Of a stretch of 9,344 bases of DNA, positions 6,298-9,344 are shown piece after piece. Source of the DNA: DATFBY01 sp035253585 (GTDB lineage Bacteria; Gemmatimonadota; Gemmatimonadetes; Gemmatimonadales; Gemmatimonadaceae); the NCBI GenBank assembly GCA_035253585.1, contig DATFBY010000119.1:1-9344 (forward strand), read 5' to 3'. Below the pieces are notes generated by a model. It worked only from the letters and a program-made list of their open reading frames with translations, did not search any database and was not told where the DNA came from. Position 1 is the stretch's first letter. The number at the start of each line of letters is the position of its first letter. Both the position numbers and the translations under genes were made by a program.

Positions 6298-7692
6298 ATG
6301 AACCGTGTTGCGCTCATGGCGACGGCCGCAGTCGCCACCCCCTTCATCAGCCTAACGGCCCAGCGTCCGCTGCCGGGGGGCACCGAAAACGTTGCAATTC
6401 CATCCCTGGCGATCGACGCGCGTCAGAGTGGTCCCGCCGAGATCACCATCTCGTGGTCGACGCTGCGGGGTGTCTCCACCTACTACATTTCGCGGCTCGC
6501 TCCTCCGTCGGGTTGGCAACGACTCTACCCGGCGAACGCGACAGACACGGTCTTCATCGACCGCAACGTGGCAGTGGGCCGCAAGTACACCTACCAGGTC
6601 GCGGCCCAGTTGGGTGCCAGGGTCACGCCACGCGTTACCTCCGACACCATCCTCGTTGCTGAGAGCTTCGTCGCCACTCCGGTGTCGGATAGTGCCCCGC
6701 CAGCGACTGAAGTCCCCGACCGGAACGCCATCGTGGAGCGTGCCTACATGACTGGGCGAGCGAGGCACACGCGGTGGTGGCTCAAGGGTGAGCGGCTGTG
6801 GCGAGCGCGGTGGATCGAGACGGCCATGGGATCATCCCTCACCGAGCAGGAGCTTGTCACATCGTGGCGCCACATCGCGACGGCAGCCGTGCTCTATGGA
6901 GCCGTGCTCTCGCGAGCGCCTAACGGCGAGGAGCTATCCCGGCAGATCGCCCTGCTCGCCGCAGGGAAGGACTGGCGTGTGATCTGGCGCGAGCTGGCCC
7001 AGTCACCGGAGCGCGAGCAGCGGTTCGGCTTCTGGGCGTCGGCGCCTATGTCGCTTCAGGACGCGAAGGCCACCTTCGGCTTTCCGACGTTACGCACGGC
7101 GGAGCAGTGCTTCGGTGGTGTGGGGCCAAAGTGCGAAGGCGGCGTGCCCGACCTGTACGCCTGGGTGCACCCGCGGTGGCACAACTACTTCACGATGCCC
7201 GACGGTACCGAGATGGCCTACGTCGAGATGGGCGTCGTGGTCGGCAGCATCCTGCACGACAACGTGTGCATGGACGCGCAACAGGGAACCGCGATCGCGT
7301 GTCAGGGGTGGGAGCTCGTCACCGATCTCACCAAGCACGGTGGCGTTCCGGGCGCGCTCGAGTGGCACAAGGCGACCTGGAACGTGATCGACGGGCGCGG
7401 GTGGCGTGCGGTGTTCGGTCCGTATCCAACGAACATGTCCGCGCGACGGTCGTGGTACGACGACGTCCGTCCGGTGCGCGCGCGCCGGACGATGATGGCG
7501 GCCCCGGTGGGCCCACTCGGGCTTCCGATTCTCGACCAGCCGTACCGCGGTCAGGAGCGTCGCGCGACGATCGTGCTGACGGCGCCGCCGGGCACGAAGC
7601 TCGACGGCACCGACGCCGCCTTTTGCACGAGCAAGAAATTCAAATCCGAAGAGAGTCCGCTCGCGAAGGCGCCGCTCGGCACATGCTGGTGA
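6298..7692 (+). CDS. Exported protein with FN3-like and DUF4214-like regions and a six-cysteine C-terminal domain, function unknown
   Basis: A 464-residue protein beginning seven bases after the previous stop, with no clear ribosome site, so translation is probably coupled. Residues 1-22 are a signal peptide (cleavage near LTAQ). Residues about 33-122 fit a fibronectin type III-like fold, with ITISWSTLRGVSTYYISR and KYTYQVAAQ in the expected strand positions. Residues about 190-246 resemble DUF4214: LYGAVLSRAPNG, a LLAAG turn, then LAQSPEREQRFG near the end. The C-terminal 200 residues contain all six cysteines (271, 279, 324, 335, 443, 463) and many Trp/His residues, such as WVHPRWHNYF and GWELVTDLTKHGG. 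I do not recognise this domain. The spacing suggests three disulfides. It may be a surface or periplasmic binding protein; enzymatic function cannot be excluded. Confidence 0.85.
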   Translation: MNRVALMATAAVATPFISLTAQRPLPGGTENVAIPSLAIDARQSGPAEITISWSTLRGVSTYYISRLAPPSGWQRLYPANATDTVFIDRNVAVGRKYTYQVAAQLGARVTPRVTSDTILVAESFVATPVSDSAPPATEVPDRNAIVERAYMTGRARHTRWWLKGERLWRARWIETAMGSSLTEQELVTSWRHIATAAVLYGAVLSRAPNGEELSRQIALLAAGKDWRVIWRELAQSPEREQRFGFWASAPMSLQDAKATFGFPTLRTAEQCFGGVGPKCEGGVPDLYAWVHPRWHNYFTMPDGTEMAYVEMGVVVGSILHDNVCMDAQQGTAIACQGWELVTDLTKHGGVPGALEWHKATWNVIDGRGWRAVFGPYPTNMSARRSWYDDVRPVRARRTMMAAPVGPLGLPILDQPYRGQERRATIVLTAPPGTKLDGTDAAFCTSKKFKSEESPLAKAPLGTCW

Positions 7693-7703
7693 ACGTCGAC
7701 TGC

Positions 7704-7803
7704 GGAGCTCGTGGTCAGAGGTCAGGCCTCAGGGGGTGTGAGGGAAGGGTGTCAGAGGGAACTGCCTGAAACCCCTGATCCCTGATCCCTGACCACCAGC
7801 TCC
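7704..7803. repeat. Long intergenic inverted repeat built on CCCTGAY heptamers
   Basis: The left arm (7704-7735) and right arm (7772-7803) are 32 bases each and match as reverse complements at 27 positions, around a 36-base loop. The arms contain tandem seven-base units: CCCTGAT, CCCTGAT and CCCTGAC at 7773-7793, and the diverged complements GTCAGAG, GTCAGGC and CTCAGGG at 7714-7734. The element sits between two operon genes and ends 17 bases before the GGAG site of the next one. It could be a REP/MITE-like dispersed element, a processing hairpin or an attenuator. No T run follows, so it is not a standard intrinsic terminator. Confidence 0.7.
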
Positions 7804-7829
7804 TTGTCTCACACAACACAGGAGTCCTC

Positions 7830-8720
7830 ATGCTCAGAAAATTCATTCTCGTCGCGATGCTGCTCACCGCCCCCAGCCTCGTGCACGCCCAGCTCGGGAA
7901 GATCATCAAGCAGAAGGCCACCGAGCGGGTCGCTCGTAAGGCAGGCGAGCAGGCTGGGGTTACTCAGCGAACACAGACGCACCACGCGGAGCGCTACACG
8001 GAAGCAACGATCGGTCAGGAGCTGGACGAGGCAACCCTCAACGCGGTCCTGCGCGGAATGAATGCGGTGCAGCGCGAGTTCGCTGGCGTGCAGGCCGATC
8101 GCGTTCGTCTATCGAATCGCGTCAACGAGCTGCTGCCAACCGCAATCCCACAGGATTCGGCGTGGCGAGAGCGTCACTCGCGCGTCGAGCAATGTCAGCG
8201 AGACTACACGGATGAGCTGATGCGGAGACGCCAGGCGGACCTTCAGGCTCGAGCGGTTGTGCCGTCGATGAGCCAGGAACAAATCCGTCTCATGATGGCC
8301 CTCAACGACTCGGGAACGCAGGCTGCTCAGCGGGGCGATTCCGTGGCAATGGAGCGGCTCAATCGGCGCATGTTGAAACTGACGACCGGCATCGACGTTG
8401 CGGCCGACAGCGCCGCCGCGGCGAGACGATGCGGAGAGCTCCCCGGCCGTCCCGCCGTTGCCCTCGAGCTCGAGCGGGTTCGCGCGCAGATCGACACCCT
8501 GATGGTGAAAGAGCGCACGATTCAGGAGCAAACGCTGCCGAACGCCGCTCGGGCGAGCGGGCTTCCCCCGCAGCGGTTTGCGCTCGCGCGCGAGCGCATC
8601 CTCACCTGGTACATGGACCAGTCGGGCGACGGTGACATGTCGAGGTGGTCGCGGCGGGAGCGCGAGATGTTCGAGCGTCGCCGCGAGGAGATTCGCCAGG
8701 CCCTTGGCTTCGTCAAGTAG
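7830..8720 (+). CDS. Exported helical protein of unknown function
   Basis: A 296-residue protein with a clear start: GGAG at 7821-7824 lies five bases before ATG 7830. Residues 1-20 are a signal peptide ending VHA|Q. The mature N terminus (QLGKIIKQKATERVARKAGEQ) is a basic amphipathic helix resembling the start of the mature OmpA-like protein upstream (QILKKIRDQVEKKVE). The rest is almost entirely charged helix, with long Glu/Arg/Gln-rich stretches suggesting coiled coil, for example residues 60-100, 115-145, 208-235 and 275-292. Two cysteines (122 and 201) could pair. No catalytic motif or membrane segment is seen after the signal. It lies downstream of the long inverted repeat, so its expression may be partly uncoupled from the genes before it. 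A periplasmic scaffold or chaperone-like role would fit, but nothing proves it. Confidence 0.85.
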   Translation: MLRKFILVAMLLTAPSLVHAQLGKIIKQKATERVARKAGEQAGVTQRTQTHHAERYTEATIGQELDEATLNAVLRGMNAVQREFAGVQADRVRLSNRVNELLPTAIPQDSAWRERHSRVEQCQRDYTDELMRRRQADLQARAVVPSMSQEQIRLMMALNDSGTQAAQRGDSVAMERLNRRMLKLTTGIDVAADSAAAARRCGELPGRPAVALELERVRAQIDTLMVKERTIQEQTLPNAARASGLPPQRFALARERILTWYMDQSGDGDMSRWSRREREMFERRREEIRQALGFVK

Positions 8721-8730
8721 GCGCTGCACG

Positions 8731-9344
8731 ATGTCCATTCGCCACGTCATGCTCACAGCGTTGCTCGTCGCGCTAGCACCGCAGTCCGACGAGCTTCCGC
8801 ATTCGTCGCTTCGCGTCCGTGATCGCGGCGTCTGGCGCACCTGGTGGCGATCCGCGGACGCGCCTGCTCGGTGGGATGAGCGAGCACTACTCGCCCGTCA
8901 CATCGCGTGGCAGCGCGCGTCCGATGGTGTCGAATGGGGAGAGCTGCTGATCGCCGGGACCGGCGAGGCGTGGCGAACACGAGTCGTCATTGCGCGAGTA
9001 GATCCGGCGCGGGTGCGGATCACGCTCGACACGGCGTTCACCGACGAATTTCGAGCGGAGTGGCGCGCGGAACGCGCATCACCCCGCGCACTGCTCGCGG
9101 TGAACGCCGGTCAGTTTCTCGAGTCGCTGCCGTGGGGATGGGTCGTGCTCGATGGCCGCCAGTTTCTGCCGCCCGGTGTTGGCCCCCTGTCCAGCGCGGT
9201 GATCGCCGATACTTCTGGTGTTGTGCGATGGCTACACGGAACGAGCGCGGTCGATTCCGCCGCCGGTGCGCTGCGGTCTGCATCGCAGCGAGCCGGCGTC
9301 GCCGCCCGCGGCGTGTGGGCTTTCCAGTCATATCCAACGCTGTT
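8731..9344 (+). CDS. Phosphodiester glycosidase family (NAGPA-type) exported protein, 3'-partial
   Basis: The frame is open from ATG 8731 to the window end (204 codons visible, no stop), ten bases after the previous stop, with no clear ribosome site. The second ATG at 8749 is possible. A short hydrophobic N terminus (MSIRHVMLTALLVALAP) suggests a signal peptide, without a clean cleavage motif. From residue 67 it follows the NAGPA pattern: GVEWGELLIAGTGEAWRTRV, then DPARVRITLD (91-100), NAGQF (125-129), PWGWVVLDG (134-142) and LPPGVGPLSSAVIAD (146-160). NAGPA-type enzymes remove alpha-GlcNAc from phosphodiester-linked sugars, and bacterial relatives act on envelope polysaccharides or teichoic-type polymers; which substrate applies here cannot be told. 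As the last visible gene of an exported-protein run it supports an envelope or glycan role for the cluster. The C-terminal part is outside the window. Confidence 0.8.
   Translation, partial: MSIRHVMLTALLVALAPQSDELPHSSLRVRDRGVWRTWWRSADAPARWDERALLARHIAWQRASDGVEWGELLIAGTGEAWRTRVVIARVDPARVRITLDTAFTDEFRAEWRAERASPRALLAVNAGQFLESLPWGWVVLDGRQFLPPGVGPLSSAVIADTSGVVRWLHGTSAVDSAAGALRSASQRAGVAARGVWAFQSYPTL

Noticed and set aside
5475..6383. Minus-strand open frame (302 codons) opposite the two-domain exported protein
   Set aside because: It runs across the end of one plus-strand gene and the start of the next, and lacks any domain. The plus-strand frames have signal peptides and paired cysteines.
7736..7747. 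Twelve-base match GTGTGAGGGAAG to the reverse complement of the region near 1409-1420
   Set aside because: Several matches of this length are expected by chance in a 9-kb window on two strands, and neither copy has wider similarity.
7711..7796. CRISPR array suggested by the short CCCTGAY repeats
   Set aside because: The units are only seven bases, directly tandem without spacers, and arranged as a palindrome. No cas gene is present.
7772..7803. Right arm of the inverted repeat as a standard intrinsic terminator
   Set aside because: No run of T follows on the plus strand, and the next gene begins within 30 bases.
8109..8840. Minus-strand open frame (243 codons) opposite the helical protein and the glycosidase start
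   Set aside because: It has no domain and conflicts with two plus-strand frames that have signal peptides or family motifs.

Overview
This window looks like a chromosomal segment from a high-GC Gram-negative bacterium, most probably a member of the Gemmatimonadota or a close relative. The clues are indirect: strongly GC-rich third codon positions; exported proteins whose predicted signal peptides end in an Ala-Gln junction; a membrane-anchored BTAD/TPR regulator; an OmpA-type peptidoglycan-binding protein; and an ABC-permease-type M1 peptidase. No rRNA, tRNA, CRISPR array, transposase or phage gene was recognised. Phylum assignment is inference from protein style, not a database result.

Layout. 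(1) 1-1302, plus strand: the C-terminal part of an M1-family zinc metallopeptidase of the type fused to an ABC-2 permease; its 5' end is outside the window. (2) 1303-1414: a short convergent intergenic gap with one weak inverted repeat. (3) 1415-4578, minus strand: a two-gene unit, reading right to left. First comes a 923-residue membrane-tethered regulator (winged helix + BTAD, one membrane segment, TolB-like domain, TPR repeats). Thirteen bases after its stop lies a small HigA/XRE-type helix-turn-helix protein with no partner toxin. (4) 4579-4746: a divergent control region with three direct repeats of a GTGTYGA(C/G) octamer and a GC-rich hairpin. (5) 4747 to the window end, plus strand: five tightly or moderately spaced genes, all predicted to be exported. 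They are an OmpA-like protein with a hendecad-repeat stalk, an unrecognised two-domain cysteine-paired protein, an unrecognised protein with FN3-like and DUF4214-like parts plus a six-cysteine domain, an unrecognised helical secreted protein, and a truncated phosphodiester glycosidase (NAGPA-type). A 32-bp-arm inverted repeat built on CCCTGAY heptamers interrupts the run at 7704-7803.

Working hypothesis (inference): the regulator has a cytoplasmic DNA-binding half, one membrane span and a periplasmic TolB/TPR half, so it can link envelope state to transcription. It is transcribed divergently from an operon whose products all go to the periplasm or outer envelope. The phased direct repeats in the shared control region resemble the repeat sites bound by SARP/OmpR-type winged helices. 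Together these suggest a self-contained envelope-sensing and envelope-maintenance module of which three proteins have no recognised function.
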